Assembly (NCBI RefSeq): GCF_000741775.1
Contig: NZ_JGZR01000007.1
Span: 186,001-250,000, forward strand
Source of the DNA: Bifidobacterium subtile
Lineage (GTDB): Bacteria; Actinomycetota; Actinomycetes; Actinomycetales; Bifidobacteriaceae
Direction: 5' to 3'
DNA length: 64,000 nucleotides
Shown: positions 15,337 to 25,575 of the stretch, one piece after another
Layout: each line of letters begins with the position of its first letter
Position numbering within the stretch: position 1 is the first letter of the stretch
Position numbers and translations under genes: made by a program
Notes under the pieces: model-generated
The model's database searches: none
Seen by the model: the letters and a program-made list of their open reading frames with translations, nothing else
Told to the model about the DNA's origin: nothing

Positions 15337-17946
15337 ATGCCAATGGTAGATATTGACTGGCTCAAGGAGCATGTCGAAGTTCCGGACGATCTGTCCTACG
15401 ATCAGCTCGCCAAGGACTTGGTGCGCGTCGGCCTTGAGGAGGAGGAAATCCACGCCTCGCAGGTGACCGGGCCGATCGTCGTCGGCTATGTCGTCGACGC
15501 GACGCCGGAGCCGCAGCATAACGGCAAGACCATCAACTGGTGCCATGTGGACGTCGGAGAGGAATACAACGCGACGGACGAGCAGGGCAACAAGGTGCCG
15601 CGCGGCATCGTGTGCGGCGCGCCGAATATGGCGGCCGGCGAGAAGGTCGTCGTCACGCTGCCCGGGGCGGTGCTGCCGGGCGACTTCCGCATCGAGCCGC
15701 GCAAGACCTACGGGCATGTCTCCGACGGCATGTGCGCCTCGGAGCGCGAGCTGGGCCTGGGAGACGATCACAACGGCATCATCCTGCTGCGCCACTACGG
15801 CTTCAGCCCCAAGGAATACGAGGCCCTGAAGCCCGGCGACGACGCGATGCACCTGCTGCATCTCGACCAGCCGCTGCTGGAGATCAACATCACTCCGGAT
15901 CGCGGCTACGCGTTCTCGTATCGCGGCGTGGCGCGTGAATACCATCATTCCACCGGAGCGGCATACACCGATCCAGTCAAGGAACTCGCCGCCAAGGCAC
16001 CGGTCACCGCAGGACTCGATCCCCGCTCCGTCACCGATATCGAGGTGAGCCTCGAGGACGACAACCCCATTCATGGCGTCGCCGGCTGCGACCGCTACCA
16101 TGCGCGTGCCGTCAAAGGCTTCGAACCGCAGTCGCGTACGCCCAACTGGATGCGGCGGCGCCTGATTCGCGCCGGCATGCGTTCGATCTCGCTGGCCGTG
16201 GACGTCACGAACTATGTGATGCTCGATCTCGGCCAGCCGATGCACGCCTACGATCTCGACAAGATCGAGGCGCCTATCGTCGTGCGCCGCGCACGCCAGG
16301 GCGAGCATCTGGTCACGTTGGACGGCAACGATCACGCGCTCGACCCCGAGGATCTGCTCATCACCGATTCGCCCGACGGCCGGCGCGGCTCGCGCATTCT
16401 CGGCTTGGCGGGCGTAATGGGCGGACTGTACGGCGAAGTGACCGCCGAAACGAAGAACGTGCTGTTGGAAGCCGCGCACTTCGATCAGGTATCCATCGCC
16501 AGAAGCGCACGGCGGCACAAGATTCCCTCCGAGGCTTCGCGTCGCTTCGAACGCGGCGTCGACTGCAAGCTGCAGCCAGCGGCCTCGCAGCTGGCCTCCG
16601 AGCTACTCGAACGCTACGGCAGCGGGGAGGCCTCGCAGCATCCCACCGATGTGAATCGCACCGGGCGCCCCAAGGCGATCGCCTTCAAGGCCAGCGAAGT
16701 GGCTCGCGTGGCCGGACTGGACACCGAGACGAACACCATCAGCGATATTCTCACCGACATCGGCTGCAGCATGGCCGGCGGTGGCAACGGCGTGTTCTCG
16801 GTCACGCCGCCCACATGGCGGCCGGATATCACCGAGCCGTGCGATCTGGTTGAGGAGGTGGCTCGTCTCGTCGGTTACGATGAGATTCCATCCATCGTCC
16901 CGCCAGCGCCGATCGAAGGCCTGGTCGGCCTGGACGCCGATCAGCGGCGCTTCCGGCAGGTCGCCGACGAACTTGCCGAATACGGCTTGGTGGAAACGCT
17001 GAGCTACCCCTTCGTAGGCGATGAGGACTTCGGGAACTTCTCGTATGACCCCAGCGAAATCGCGAAGGTCAGCGTCGAGATCGCCAACCCGCTCGCCGCT
17101 GATAGGCCATATCTGCGTCGCTCCCTGCTGCCGACTCTGGCGCAGACCGTGCAGCGCAACCTGCGCCGCGGCATCGAGAACATCGCGCTCTACGAGATCG
17201 GGCATGTCTACCTATGGGATCCCAATGCTCCGGCGATCCCGGCCTTCGAGGGCGGCAAGCGTCCCACCGACGAGCAGCTCGCCGCGCTGGACGCCGGATT
17301 GCCCGATCAGCCGAAGCATGTCGCTGGTCTGCTTACCGGCATGGTCGAGCAGACGAATTGGATGAACGCTGGGCGAGCCGTGGACTGGAGCGACGCAGTC
17401 GAGGCCGTGCAGCGCATCGCAAGCCGACTCGGGGCGGATATCTCCCTTGAGCAGCTCGCGGCGCAGGACGCCCCGATTCAGTGGCATCCGGGCCGCGTGG
17501 CCACGGTTGCGGCTGCCGGCAAGCCTGTTGGCCTGGTGGGCGAGCTGCATCCGCATGTCGATGAGCAGCTGGGGCTGCCTGAGCACAGCGCCGCCTTCGA
17601 ACTGGACCTTGACGCGTTGTTCGCGACGCTGGACACCAAGCCGGTGCAGGCCAAGCCGATTTCCGCTTTCCCGCCCGTGCGGCAGGACTTGGCGTTCACG
17701 GTGCCGGATACGCTGCCTGCGGCACGCTTGCAGGACGCCATCGAGCAGGCCGTGGGCGACAAGCTGGAAGGCATCACGCTGTTTGATGTGTTCACCGGCG
17801 AGCAGCTCGGCGAAGGCATGAAGTCGCTGGCTTTCGCGGTCACCTTCCGCGCGGCGGACAGGACTTTGGACTCCTCCGACAGCGAAGCGCTGCGCAAGGC
17901 TATCATCGAGAGCACCACACCGCTGGGTGCGCAGCTGCGCGCCTGA
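15337..17946 (+). CDS. pheT: Phenylalanine-tRNA ligase beta subunit
   Basis: 869-residue beta subunit. The N-terminal tRNA-binding (EMAP-II-like) domain covers about residues 40-155 and contains VCGAPNMAAGEKVVVTLPGA. The B3/B4 editing domain follows, with CDRYHARAVKGFEPQSRTP and the catalytic-like segments LDLGQPMHAYDLDKI and LGLAGVMGGLYGEV. The B5 domain and the catalytic-like core (DLVEEVARLVGYDEIP) come next, and the C terminus is the anticodon-binding FDX-ACB fold (ISAFPPVRQDLAFTVPD). The length fits actinobacterial pheT. It is translationally close to pheS (7-nt gap) and cotranscribed. Confidence 0.97.
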   Translation: MPMVDIDWLKEHVEVPDDLSYDQLAKDLVRVGLEEEEIHASQVTGPIVVGYVVDATPEPQHNGKTINWCHVDVGEEYNATDEQGNKVPRGIVCGAPNMAAGEKVVVTLPGAVLPGDFRIEPRKTYGHVSDGMCASERELGLGDDHNGIILLRHYGFSPKEYEALKPGDDAMHLLHLDQPLLEINITPDRGYAFSYRGVAREYHHSTGAAYTDPVKELAAKAPVTAGLDPRSVTDIEVSLEDDNPIHGVAGCDRYHARAVKGFEPQSRTPNWMRRRLIRAGMRSISLAVDVTNYVMLDLGQPMHAYDLDKIEAPIVVRRARQGEHLVTLDGNDHALDPEDLLITDSPDGRRGSRILGLAGVMGGLYGEVTAETKNVLLEAAHFDQVSIARSARRHKIPSEASRRFERGVDCKLQPAASQLASELLERYGSGEASQHPTDVNRTGRPKAIAFKASEVARVAGLDTETNTISDILTDIGCSMAGGGNGVFSVTPPTWRPDITEPCDLVEEVARLVGYDEIPSIVPPAPIEGLVGLDADQRRFRQVADELAEYGLVETLSYPFVGDEDFGNFSYDPSEIAKVSVEIANPLAADRPYLRRSLLPTLAQTVQRNLRRGIENIALYEIGHVYLWDPNAPAIPAFEGGKRPTDEQLAALDAGLPDQPKHVAGLLTGMVEQTNWMNAGRAVDWSDAVEAVQRIASRLGADISLEQLAAQDAPIQWHPGRVATVAAAGKPVGLVGELHPHVDEQLGLPEHSAAFELDLDALFATLDTKPVQAKPISAFPPVRQDLAFTVPDTLPAARLQDAIEQAVGDKLEGITLFDVFTGEQLGEGMKSLAFAVTFRAADRTLDSSDSEALRKAIIESTTPLGAQLRA

Positions 17947-18001
17947 CGTAGAAGCCTAGCGTACGGAATCCGAGCGTACGCAAAGAAGGAGCCACGCGCA
18001 T

Positions 18002-18691
18002 ATGAGCGAATTGGAGCAGGAGCACTCGCAGAACGGCCGCGCTGCCGGGCAGCCGGAATATCGGCAGCCTGAGTATGGGCAGATCGCGCAACCGGAATAC
18101 GGGGCGCTCCTGAGCCAGTTCCCGCCCAATTACGACCCGTATGCGTACGGGCGTCCTGAGGAAGTCGATTCCGACCAAGCGGCACAACCCGCCCAAACGA
18201 CCCGGGATGCAGGCCGGTCGGGTATGTCTGCGCCATACGGGAACGGTCAGCAGCCCGGCAATGCCGCTGGCGATTCTGCGGCGCAAGGCGGTGCAGCGGG
18301 AAATGGGCGCGGCTCGTATCCATACAACGGGAACGGCGATAACGGAGTCAGGCCCAATGGCTTCGATCCCAACGGCATTGATCCGGATGATCCACAGCGC
18401 AATCCATTGTATGGCCGCTGGGATCCCTACGCCATCGTGGCCCTCGTCCTGTCGTTTTTCCTGCCGCTGCTGCCGGCGCTTTTAGGCGCGGCGGCAATGT
18501 GGCGCACCAGGACTTTTCATATGAAGGGCTTTGGACTGGGACTCGCAGCCGTGATCATCAACGTGCTCAACATGCTGCTTTCGCTGTGGATGATGAGCCA
18601 AGGCATCACCACTGATGAGCTTCTGCAGTGGTCGCAGGGGCAGCTCAACGAGACTTCCGGTCAGCAGGTCATGGCGCTGCTTCCGATTTAA
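18002..18691 (+). CDS. Small membrane protein with Gln/Asn/Pro-rich N terminus (DUF4190-like)
   Basis: Protein of 229 residues. The first 135 are low-complexity and polar, with a repeated tyrosine unit (QPEYRQPEYGQIAQPEYG) and many Asn, Gly and Gln. Two transmembrane helices follow (about residues 143-165 and 178-200), linked by a short basic turn (MWRTRTFHMKGFG), then a short acidic tail. This is the plan of DUF4190-type actinobacterial membrane proteins, whose function is unknown. The ATG at 18002 has GGAG 11 nt upstream. It lies 55 nt after pheT and may be read through from it; a hairpin at 18707-18753 would end the transcript. Confidence 0.7.
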   Translation: MSELEQEHSQNGRAAGQPEYRQPEYGQIAQPEYGALLSQFPPNYDPYAYGRPEEVDSDQAAQPAQTTRDAGRSGMSAPYGNGQQPGNAAGDSAAQGGAAGNGRGSYPYNGNGDNGVRPNGFDPNGIDPDDPQRNPLYGRWDPYAIVALVLSFFLPLLPALLGAAAMWRTRTFHMKGFGLGLAAVIINVLNMLLSLWMMSQGITTDELLQWSQGQLNETSGQQVMALLPI

Positions 18692-18706
18692 TGTGCATCA
18701 TGCCTT

Positions 18707-18753
18707 ATGCCCCTTGTATGGCTGCTGCTGAAAGGCCGTCACGCAAGGGGCAT
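18707..18753 (+). terminator. Inverted repeat after the DUF4190-like gene, probable terminator
   Basis: ATGCCCCTTG (18707-18716) pairs perfectly with CAAGGGGCAT (18744-18753) over a 27-nt loop, 16 nt past the stop codon. The arms resemble the TGCCCC...GGGGCA repeats at 10212-10351, including a GTCACGCAAGGGGCA half that matches the minus-strand units there. The T run is weak. Confidence 0.5.
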
Positions 18754-18866
18754 TGTCTTGCCGCATCCCTTGGGACGCTGCTCCTGATGCGCCTTATGCA
18801 GCTTGCCAGCGTCGTCAATTGGGGGCAAGAGCGCTTCGAATGCTGCGTCCGCAACACGACACGAAC

Positions 18867-18902
18867 TGCATAATTATGCAATATACCGCATAACATGTAT
18901 AC
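18867..18902 (+). promoter_or_regulatory. ArgR operator (ARG boxes) before argC
   Basis: A perfect 14-bp palindrome TGCATAATTATGCA (18867-18880) is followed after 2 nt by the looser ACCGCATAACATGTATAC. Two AT-rich boxes with this centre-to-centre distance are the standard ArgR hexamer site. They lie 40-75 nt upstream of argC, and the repressor gene is in the same cluster. A related site lies before argG. Confidence 0.8.
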
Positions 18903-18942
18903 TGGCCGATGTCGTTGCAAAGACGTTCGGAAGGTGGCAGAC

Positions 18943-20037
18943 ATGTCCAGGTATTCGGTGGCCGTAGCGGGCGCTACGGGCTATGCCGGCGGAGAGGCGG
19001 TGCGCATCCTCGCGCAGCACCCTGATTTCGAGGTGGCCTGCGTGACGGGCCATGCCTCGGCCGGCGAGCGCTTCGGCCGTCTTATGCCTCATATTCCGCA
19101 GCTTGCCGATCTCGTGATCGAAGAGACCACTCCCGAAGTACTCAACCATTACGACGTGGTCGTGCTCGCGCTGCCGCATGGTGCCTCTGGCCCGTTGGCA
19201 GACAGGCTTGACCCTTCGGTTCGCGTCGTCGACCTTGGTGCCGACCATCGTCTTGAGGAGCAAACGGCGTGGGACAGCTTCTACGGCGGCGATTTCCACG
19301 AGCATTGGGCGTATGGCATGCCCGAGCTGGTCACGGGAACGCATGATGACGGTTCGTATCGCCGCCAGCGCGAGACGCTTGCCGGAGCTACCCGTATAGC
19401 AGGCCCAGGCTGCAATGTGACCGCGGTCACCTTGGCATTGCAGCCGGCCATCGCGCACGGGCTTGTCGATCCCAAGGGCATTGTGGCGGACCTGGCCGTA
19501 GGCTATTCGGGCGCAGGTAAAAGCCTGAAGCGCACGGATCTGCTCGCATCCGAGGCCTTCGGCTCCGCGCATGCGTATGGCGTCGGCGGAAGCCATCGGC
19601 ATATTCCTGAGATCCTGCAGAATTTCGCCCATGCGGCGGGTCTTGAGGCGCGGGATGCCGAACGCTTCGCCATCGGGTTCACCCCGATACTCGTGCCGAT
19701 GGCCCGCGGTATTCTCGCCTGCGTCTCCGCGCCTTTGAGCGAGAAGGCGCAGGGCATGAATGATGCGGCGATTCATGACGTGTGGAGCGGGCTGTATTGC
19801 GACCAGCAGTTCATCACCGTGCTGCCGGATGGGGAGCTGCCGGCCACGCAGAACGTCCTGGGCTCGAATGCCGCGCAGATCCAGGTTGCCGTGGACCATA
19901 ACGCCAATCGGCTGCTGGCCATCGCCGCGATTGACAATCTCAATCGCGGCACCGCAGGGCAGGCGGTGCAATCTCTCAATATCGCCCTTGGGCTGCCTGA
20001 GGACAAAGGACTCAACAAGATAGGAGTGGCGCCATGA
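18943..20037 (+). CDS. argC: N-acetyl-gamma-glutamyl-phosphate reductase
   Basis: NADPH-dependent reduction of N-acetylglutamyl phosphate to the semialdehyde, third step of arginine synthesis. 364 residues with the N-terminal nucleotide-binding fold AVAGATGYAGGEAVRILAQHP and the catalytic Cys in AGPGCNVTAV. The HRHIPEI segment typical of the family follows in the dimerisation domain. I place the start at ATG 18943, with GGAAGG 10 nt upstream, rather than the in-frame ATG at 18895, which lies within the operator region. argC overlaps argJ by 4 nt (ATGA), so translation is coupled. Confidence 0.96.
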   Translation: MSRYSVAVAGATGYAGGEAVRILAQHPDFEVACVTGHASAGERFGRLMPHIPQLADLVIEETTPEVLNHYDVVVLALPHGASGPLADRLDPSVRVVDLGADHRLEEQTAWDSFYGGDFHEHWAYGMPELVTGTHDDGSYRRQRETLAGATRIAGPGCNVTAVTLALQPAIAHGLVDPKGIVADLAVGYSGAGKSLKRTDLLASEAFGSAHAYGVGGSHRHIPEILQNFAHAAGLEARDAERFAIGFTPILVPMARGILACVSAPLSEKAQGMNDAAIHDVWSGLYCDQQFITVLPDGELPATQNVLGSNAAQIQVAVDHNANRLLAIAAIDNLNRGTAGQAVQSLNIALGLPEDKGLNKIGVAP

Positions 20038-21200
20038 GCGTGACGTATGCACAAGGATTCAAGGCGGCGGGCGTGGACGCGGGCATATCCGCGAAGCCGG
20101 GCAAGAAGGATCTGGCCTTCGTGGTCAACGAGGGACCGCTCGATGCGGTAGCAGGCGTGTTCACATCGAACCGTTTCTGTGCAGCACCGGTGCGCTGGTC
20201 CAGAGCTGCGGTGGCCGATGGCCATGCCAAGGCCGTCGTGCTCAATTCGGGCGGTGCCAATGCATGCACCGGCGAGGCCGGCTACGAGCAGTCGCACGCC
20301 ACCGCGCGGACGGCTGCTGAGCTGCTCGGCATCGAAGCGGAGGATGTCGCGGTGTGCTCCACCGGGCTGATAGGAGAGCTGCTGCCGTTGGAGCATGTCA
20401 CCGCCGGCGTTCATGCCGCCTATGACGCGCTGGCAGCGGGTGAGCAGGCTGGCGTCGATGCTTCGCACGCGATTATGACAACCGACACGAAGCCGAAGAC
20501 CTTCGCCGCGCAAGGCACGGGATACCGGCTCGGCGGCATGGTCAAAGGCTCAGGCATGATCGCGCCGCAGCTGGCGACGATGCTGTGCGTCATCACCACG
20601 GATGCCGTCGTCTCCGCAGGCCAGCTGCAGGCGGCGCTGGGCGTCGCTGCCGAGTATTCCTTCAATCGCATCAATGCCGACGGATGCATGTCGACCAACG
20701 ACACCGTGCTGCTCATGGCTTCGGGGGCTTCGGACGTGGAACCGGACCCGGACGAATTCAACGATCTGGTGGCGCAGGCCTGCGCGAGTCTGGCCCGGCA
20801 GATCGTGGGCGACGCCGAGGGCGCGAGCCATGACGTGAAAATCACCGTGGCTGGCGCGCGCAGCGAGGATGAGGCGCTGGTGTGCGCCCGTGCGGTCGCC
20901 GCGTCGAACCTGCTCAAATGCGCGATCTATGGCAATGATCCCAACTGGGGCCGGGTGGTCAGCTCATTGGGCGCGATACCCGAGCAGGATGCGGCCTTCA
21001 ACGCCGACGAGGTCGACGTGTCGATCAACGGCGTGCAGGTATGCGACGGCGGCAAGCCGGGACGCGACCGCTCCGAAGTCGACATGACGCCGCGCGAAAT
21101 CCTCATCGACATCGATCTGCACGCCGGCGAGCAGCAGGCCACGGTGTGGAGCGACGATCTGACTCATGAGTACGTGAACATCAACGCCGCGTACGAGTAA
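20034..21200 (+). CDS. argJ: Glutamate N-acetyltransferase / amino-acid acetyltransferase (ornithine acetyltransferase)
   Basis: Moves the acetyl group from N-acetylornithine back to glutamate, giving ornithine and closing the acetyl cycle. 388 residues. The precursor is cut before the nucleophilic Thr in the segment KGSGMIAPQLATMLCVITTD, giving two chains; this block is intact. No argA is in the cluster, so ArgJ may also start the pathway from acetyl-CoA, as bifunctional ArgJ proteins do; that is an inference. The start overlaps the argC stop. Confidence 0.96.
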   Translation: MSVTYAQGFKAAGVDAGISAKPGKKDLAFVVNEGPLDAVAGVFTSNRFCAAPVRWSRAAVADGHAKAVVLNSGGANACTGEAGYEQSHATARTAAELLGIEAEDVAVCSTGLIGELLPLEHVTAGVHAAYDALAAGEQAGVDASHAIMTTDTKPKTFAAQGTGYRLGGMVKGSGMIAPQLATMLCVITTDAVVSAGQLQAALGVAAEYSFNRINADGCMSTNDTVLLMASGASDVEPDPDEFNDLVAQACASLARQIVGDAEGASHDVKITVAGARSEDEALVCARAVAASNLLKCAIYGNDPNWGRVVSSLGAIPEQDAAFNADEVDVSINGVQVCDGGKPGRDRSEVDMTPREILIDIDLHAGEQQATVWSDDLTHEYVNINAAYE

Positions 21201-21337
21201 GCCGACTGGGAACATGCGGGTAGCACAGGGAGCGGGATGGCTGTGAATAAGGCACTGAATACGGTGATGCCCGATACCGCTGTGGTCAAAACAGTTATGT
21301 TCAATACGATTATGTTCAATATATGGGAAGGACGCTG

Positions 21338-22297
21338 ATGGCGGCGCAGGAATTACGGGGGCCTGGGTTTCATTTCGATGTGCACACCGATTTGAGGCCC
21401 GACCAGAAGGCCGAAGTGCTGATTGAGGCGCTGCCTTGGCTTGAGGAATTCTCCGGGCAGCTCGTCGTGGTCAAATACGGCGGCAACGCCATGGTCGACA
21501 CGCATCTCAAGGAGTGCTTCGCGCAGGATATGGCCTTCCTGCGGCAGGTAGGCATGCATCCGGTGATCGTGCACGGGGGCGGCCCGCAGATTTCGCAGAT
21601 GCTCAAGGCGCTGGGCATCCGCTCGGAGTTTCGGGGCGGGCTGCGCGTCACCTCTCCCGAGGCGATGGAAGTGGTGCGCATGGTGCTCACCGGCAAGGTC
21701 TCGCGCGAACTCGTCGGGCTGATCAACATCCACGGGCCGCTTGCCGTAGGGCTTTCCGGCGAGGACGGCGGTTTGTTCTCGGCCATGAAGCGCAAGCCGA
21801 TAATCGACGGCAAGCCGACCGATATCGGGCTGGTCGGCGACGTCGTGAGCGTCGACGCCTCCGCCGTCGAGGATCTGATTGCCGCCGGGCGCATTCCGGT
21901 GGTCTCCTCGGTGGCTCCGGACGAGGACAATGCGACCCAGGTGCTCAACGTGAACGCCGATACGGCCGCTGCCGCGCTGGCCTCGGCGCTGGGGGCACGC
22001 AAGCTGATCATCCTCACCGACATCGAAGGCATGTACGCGAACTGGCCCGACCGCGAGTCGTTGGTCGGCCAGATCGGCGTCGAGAACCTGCGCGACATCC
22101 TCGGCGATCTCGAGTCCGGCATGCGCCCCAAGATGGAGGCGTGCGTGCGGGCGCTGGATGGTGGCGTAAGGCAGGCGCATATCATCGACGGGCGCAAGCC
22201 CCATTCCATACTGAACGAAATCTTCACCTCCGCGGGCATCGGCACGATGGTCGTTCCGGAGGACGGCATATTGATGAGGAACGCATATGAGCACTGA
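21338..22297 (+). CDS. argB: Acetylglutamate kinase
   Basis: Phosphorylates N-acetylglutamate with ATP; second step of the pathway and the usual target of arginine feedback. 319 residues. The amino-acid kinase fold shows VVKYGGNAM near residue 45, the glycine loop [12 protein letters not shown], the RGGLRVT segment and the ATP-site Asp/Lys blocks ([23 protein letters not shown]). The N-terminal extension of about 35 residues before the core is typical of arginine-sensitive forms. The ATG at 21338 has GGAAGGA 6 nt upstream and is preferred to the ATG at 21323. A 137-nt gap after argJ holds the direct repeats GTTATGTTCAATA / ATTATGTTCAATA. It overlaps argD by 11 nt. Confidence 0.95.
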   Translation: MAAQELRGPGFHFDVHTDLRPDQKAEVLIEALPWLEEFSGQLVVVKYGGNAMVDTHLKECFAQDMAFLRQVGMHPVIVHGGGPQISQMLKALGIRSEFRGGLRVTSPEAMEVVRMVLTGKVSRELVGLINIHGPLAVGLSGEDGGLFSAMKRKPIIDGKPTDIGLVGDVVSVDASAVEDLIAAGRIPVVSSVAPDEDNATQVLNVNADTAAAALASALGARKLIILTDIEGMYANWPDRESLVGQIGVENLRDILGDLESGMRPKMEACVRALDGGVRQAHIIDGRKPHSILNEIFTSAGIGTMVVPEDGILMRNAYEH

Positions 22298-23630
22298 ATC
22301 GCAGCAATCAACCACATCCAACTCCTACGTCGGCGGCACTGCCGACGGCGAAGCTCTCTGCAAGCCCGGAGCGCAAAGCCATGCGCTGCTCGACGAGTAC
22401 GCGCAGGTGCATATGGGCGTGTTCGGCCCGCCGCTGCGCGTGATGGACCACGGCCAAGGCACGCATATCTGGGACGTCGACGGCAATGAATACCTCGATT
22501 TCCTAGCGGGCATCGCCGTCAACGCGCTTGGCTACGCGCACCCGCAGTGGGTGCAGGCCGTCAGCGAGCAGGCCGCCAAGGTGGCGCACACGAGCAACTA
22601 CTTCGCCACCCGCCCGCAGATCGAGCTTGCCGCCAAGCTCATCGAACTGGCTGGCGCACCCGCTGGCTCGCATGTCTACTTCGGCAATTCCGGCGCCGAA
22701 GGCAACGAGGCGGCGCTCAAGCTCGCCAAGCTGTACGGTAGGACGCTGCCGGGCACGGATCCGGAGCAGGGCGGCAGCCCCGCGCGCATTCTGGCAATGA
22801 CGCAAGGATTCCACGGCCGTACTTTGGGCGCGCTGAGCGCCACATGGAAGCCGTCCATCCGCGAACCCTACAATCCGCTGCTGCCCGACGTGCAATTCGT
22901 GCAGGCCGGCGACGAGGCGGCGTTGGAACAGGCCTTCGCGCAAAGCGGTCAGGATGGCAAAGGGCCGGTCGCCGCAGTCATCCTCGAACTCATTCAGGGC
23001 GAGGCCGGCGTACGCCCGCTCGGTGCCGAGTACGTCAGCACCGTCAGGCGGCTGTGCGACGCCAATCATGCGCTGATGATCGTCGACGAGGTGCAGACCG
23101 GCATCGGGCGCACAGGGGAGTGGTTCGCCTTCCAACGGACCGACCTCTCCGGCGGCGCGATTCCCGATGCCATCACCTTCGCCAAGGGTGTGGCCTCAGG
23201 CTTCCCGATGGGCGGCATGATCGCCTTCGGACAGCAGCTCAGCGACCTGCTCGGGCCGGGATCACACGGTTCCACCTTCGCAGGCAACCCGCTCGCCGCA
23301 AGCGCGGCGCTCTCCACGCTGAAGGTGATCGAGGACGACGATCTGGTGGCCAATGCCGAGGCACGTGGCCAGCAGCTCAGCGTTGGCATTATGGCGACGG
23401 GCAACCCGCTCTTCGAGCAGGTGCGCGGGCGCGGACTGCTTCGTGCCGTGCAGCTGACGCATCCCTGCGCGCACGCGGCGATGAACTGGGCGCTTGAGCA
23501 TGGCCTGATCGTCAACGCCGTGGCGCCGGACGCGCTGCGCCTCGCCCCGCCGCTCATCGTCAGCGAGAGCGACGTGCGCGAGGCGGTCGCGATACTCGCG
23601 GCCATCCCCAGCGATCTGCCCGATGACTGA
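22287..23630 (+). CDS. argD: Acetylornithine aminotransferase
   Basis: PLP enzyme that aminates N-acetylglutamate semialdehyde using glutamate. 447 residues, class III aminotransferase. The PLP phosphate loop [15 protein letters not shown], the cofactor-ring Asp in [15 protein letters not shown] and the Schiff-base Lys in [16 protein letters not shown] are present, followed by the [13 protein letters not shown] block. The N terminus has about 35 extra polar residues ([15 protein letters not shown]). The start ATG lies inside the end of argB. Confidence 0.96.
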   Translation: MSTESQQSTTSNSYVGGTADGEALCKPGAQSHALLDEYAQVHMGVFGPPLRVMDHGQGTHIWDVDGNEYLDFLAGIAVNALGYAHPQWVQAVSEQAAKVAHTSNYFATRPQIELAAKLIELAGAPAGSHVYFGNSGAEGNEAALKLAKLYGRTLPGTDPEQGGSPARILAMTQGFHGRTLGALSATWKPSIREPYNPLLPDVQFVQAGDEAALEQAFAQSGQDGKGPVAAVILELIQGEAGVRPLGAEYVSTVRRLCDANHALMIVDEVQTGIGRTGEWFAFQRTDLSGGAIPDAITFAKGVASGFPMGGMIAFGQQLSDLLGPGSHGSTFAGNPLAASAALSTLKVIEDDDLVANAEARGQQLSVGIMATGNPLFEQVRGRGLLRAVQLTHPCAHAAMNWALEHGLIVNAVAPDALRLAPPLIVSESDVREAVAILAAIPSDLPDD

Positions 23631-23717
23631 GATGGCTGAACGCATGAATCGCAACTACTGAATATATGAAGTACTGAACATATCAACAACTGAAGGTATT
23701 CATTGCATAGTGCTCGT

Positions 23718-23748
23718 TGCATGCGGCCGCGCGAAGCGGCCTCATGCA
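23718..23748 (+). other. GC-rich hairpin in the argD-argF gap
   Basis: TGCATGCGGCCGC (23718-23730) pairs with GCGGCCTCATGCA (23736-23748) with one mismatch, around a 5-nt loop. It has no T run, so it may be an RNA-processing or stability stem that separates argCJBD from argFR. The rest of the 245-nt gap is a set of loose ATG-rich repeats (ACGATGGGCAT, AATGACAATGA). Confidence 0.5.
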
Positions 23749-23875
23749 GCAGGCGGTTCGTGATAACCGATGCGACGATGGGCATTGCAATGACAATGAC
23801 CATGGAAACGACAATGCGCATCGAAACGATGGGTATGATGAACAGCAATGCAGGGAAGCCACAAGGAGGACGCTT

Positions 23876-24841
23876 ATGACCGGCCAACTACGCCACATGC
23901 TGCGCGATGACGACATATCGCACGACGAGCAGCGCGAGGTGCTCGAACTTGGAATGCGATTCCGCGAGGACCGCTTCTACCACCGACCCTTCGACGGCCC
24001 GCAGGCGGTGGCTGTCCTCTTCGACAAGCCGAGCACGCGCACACGCTCGAGCTTCTCGGTCGGCGTCGCCGAACTCGGCGGGTATCCGCTCGTCATCGAC
24101 AAGGCGGGCTCGCAGCTCGGGCGCGGCGAGCCGGTCGCCGACACCGCCCGCGTGCTGACACGCATGACCTCGGCCATCGTGTGGCGCACCTTCGGGCAGG
24201 AGCGCGTCGAAGAGATGGCCAAATACGCCACCGTGCCGGTCGTCAACGCGCTGACCGACCAGTTCCACCCCTGCCAGGTCCTGGCCGACTTCCTCACGCT
24301 GGCGCAGCTGCGCGGCGGGGTCAACGCGCTTGAGGGCATGAGCATCGCGTACCTGGGAGACGCCGCCAACAACATGGCCAATTCCTACCTGCTTGGCGGT
24401 GCCACGGCGGGCATGCATGTGCGCATCAGCGGTCCGAACGGCTACCTGCCCGATGCCCAGATCGTGGCCGATGCCGAGCGCATCGCCGCAACCACCGGCG
24501 GCTCGATACTCGTGACGACGGATCCGGCCGAAGCCGTGTCGGGCGTCGACTGCGTGTTCACCGACACCTGGGTGTCAATGGGCGAGGAAAGCGAATACGC
24601 GATTCGGTCCAAGCCCTTCCGGGCATATCAGGTCAATGACGAGCTTATGGCGCTGGCCAAGCCGAACGCGCTGTTCCAGCATTGCCTGCCGGCATATCGC
24701 GGCAAGGAAGTCACCACCTCGGTCATCGACGGGCCGCAGACCGCGGTATGGGACGAGGCGGAGAACCGCCTGCATGCGCAGAAGGCGCTGCTCACCTGGC
24801 TTATCGGCAAGCAGCGCGGCGATGAAAGCCTGCTGTCGTGA
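23876..24841 (+). CDS. argF: Ornithine carbamoyltransferase
   Basis: Makes citrulline from ornithine and carbamoyl phosphate. 321 residues. The carbamoyl-phosphate motif STRTRSSF, the ornithine-side HPCQ segment ([13 protein letters not shown]) and the [11 protein letters not shown] motif are intact. The ATG at 23876 is fixed by AAGGAGG 7 nt upstream; in-frame ATGs upstream would add a low-complexity Asp/Asn tail unlike the family. It overlaps argR by 4 nt (GTGA). Confidence 0.96.
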   Translation: MTGQLRHMLRDDDISHDEQREVLELGMRFREDRFYHRPFDGPQAVAVLFDKPSTRTRSSFSVGVAELGGYPLVIDKAGSQLGRGEPVADTARVLTRMTSAIVWRTFGQERVEEMAKYATVPVVNALTDQFHPCQVLADFLTLAQLRGGVNALEGMSIAYLGDAANNMANSYLLGGATAGMHVRISGPNGYLPDAQIVADAERIAATTGGSILVTTDPAEAVSGVDCVFTDTWVSMGEESEYAIRSKPFRAYQVNDELMALAKPNALFQHCLPAYRGKEVTTSVIDGPQTAVWDEAENRLHAQKALLTWLIGKQRGDESLLS

Positions 24842-25575
24842 GCACTGCTGACGCAAGTGACCGTGCTATGCATGCCATGAACAGCGATGAGGCAGACAGC
24901 AACGATATGGGCGCTGACGGCGTGCATTATGACGGCGTGAACCGTGATGATGCAAACCATGATGATGATGCGAATCGGGCTGCCTCGAATCATGGCGACG
25001 TGGGCGGTGCCGATTCGGACGGCGCTGATTCGAACGGCGCCGACGTGGCCGGATTCATCGACAGTCCGCGCCCTGCGCTCCACCGCCCGGCGACACGCGC
25101 GGCGCGGCTGAGCGCCATCGAGCAGGCGCTGCTGACGCATATCATCACCTCGCAATCGCAGCTCTCCTCGGTGCTGGCGGACGAGGGCATCGAGGTGACG
25201 CAGGCCACGCTGAGCCGCGATCTCGACGAGATGAACGCGACCAAGGCCCGGCTCCGCGACGGCACGGTTGCATACACGCTCGGCGATGAGCCCGCGGACG
25301 ATGTCTCCGGGAGCGGCTCCGAACGCATCGAGCAGCAGATATCGCGAGTGCTTTCCGGGCTGGTGGTTTCGGTCGCCGATGCCGGCAGGCTCGTCGTGAT
25401 TCACACGCCCTCCGGCGCTGCGCAGTATGTGGCGAGCGTGATCGATCGGCAGCCGCTGGACGGGGTGCTCGGCACGATCGCCGGCGATGACACCGTGCTG
25501 ATGATCTGCGCCAAGGAATCGATGGCTCATGAACGGGCCGCCTGGCTGCTGTCCGTGGCCTCGCGCACAGCGTGA
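24838..25575 (+). CDS. argR: Arginine repressor with long acidic N-terminal extension
   Basis: Hexameric repressor of the arginine genes with arginine as corepressor. As drawn, 245 residues from a GTG overlapping the argF stop. The conserved part starts near residue 78: winged helix ([21 protein letters not shown], then [13 protein letters not shown]), then the C-terminal domain with the arginine-contact segment [16 protein letters not shown]. The first 75 residues are Asp/Asn/Gly-rich and partly encoded by a 15-bp triple repeat ([15 protein letters not shown]). Homologues have far shorter leaders, so either the true start is internal or this is a real acidic tail. It probably controls its own operon through the box at 18867. 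Confidence 0.88.
   Translation: MSTADASDRAMHAMNSDEADSNDMGADGVHYDGVNRDDANHDDDANRAASNHGDVGGADSDGADSNGADVAGFIDSPRPALHRPATRAARLSAIEQALLTHIITSQSQLSSVLADEGIEVTQATLSRDLDEMNATKARLRDGTVAYTLGDEPADDVSGSGSERIEQQISRVLSGLVVSVADAGRLVVIHTPSGAAQYVASVIDRQPLDGVLGTIAGDDTVLMICAKESMAHERAAWLLSVASRTA

Noticed and set aside
23717..23875. N-terminal extension of argF
   Set aside because: Low-complexity Asn/Asp translation; ATG 23876 has a strong RBS.
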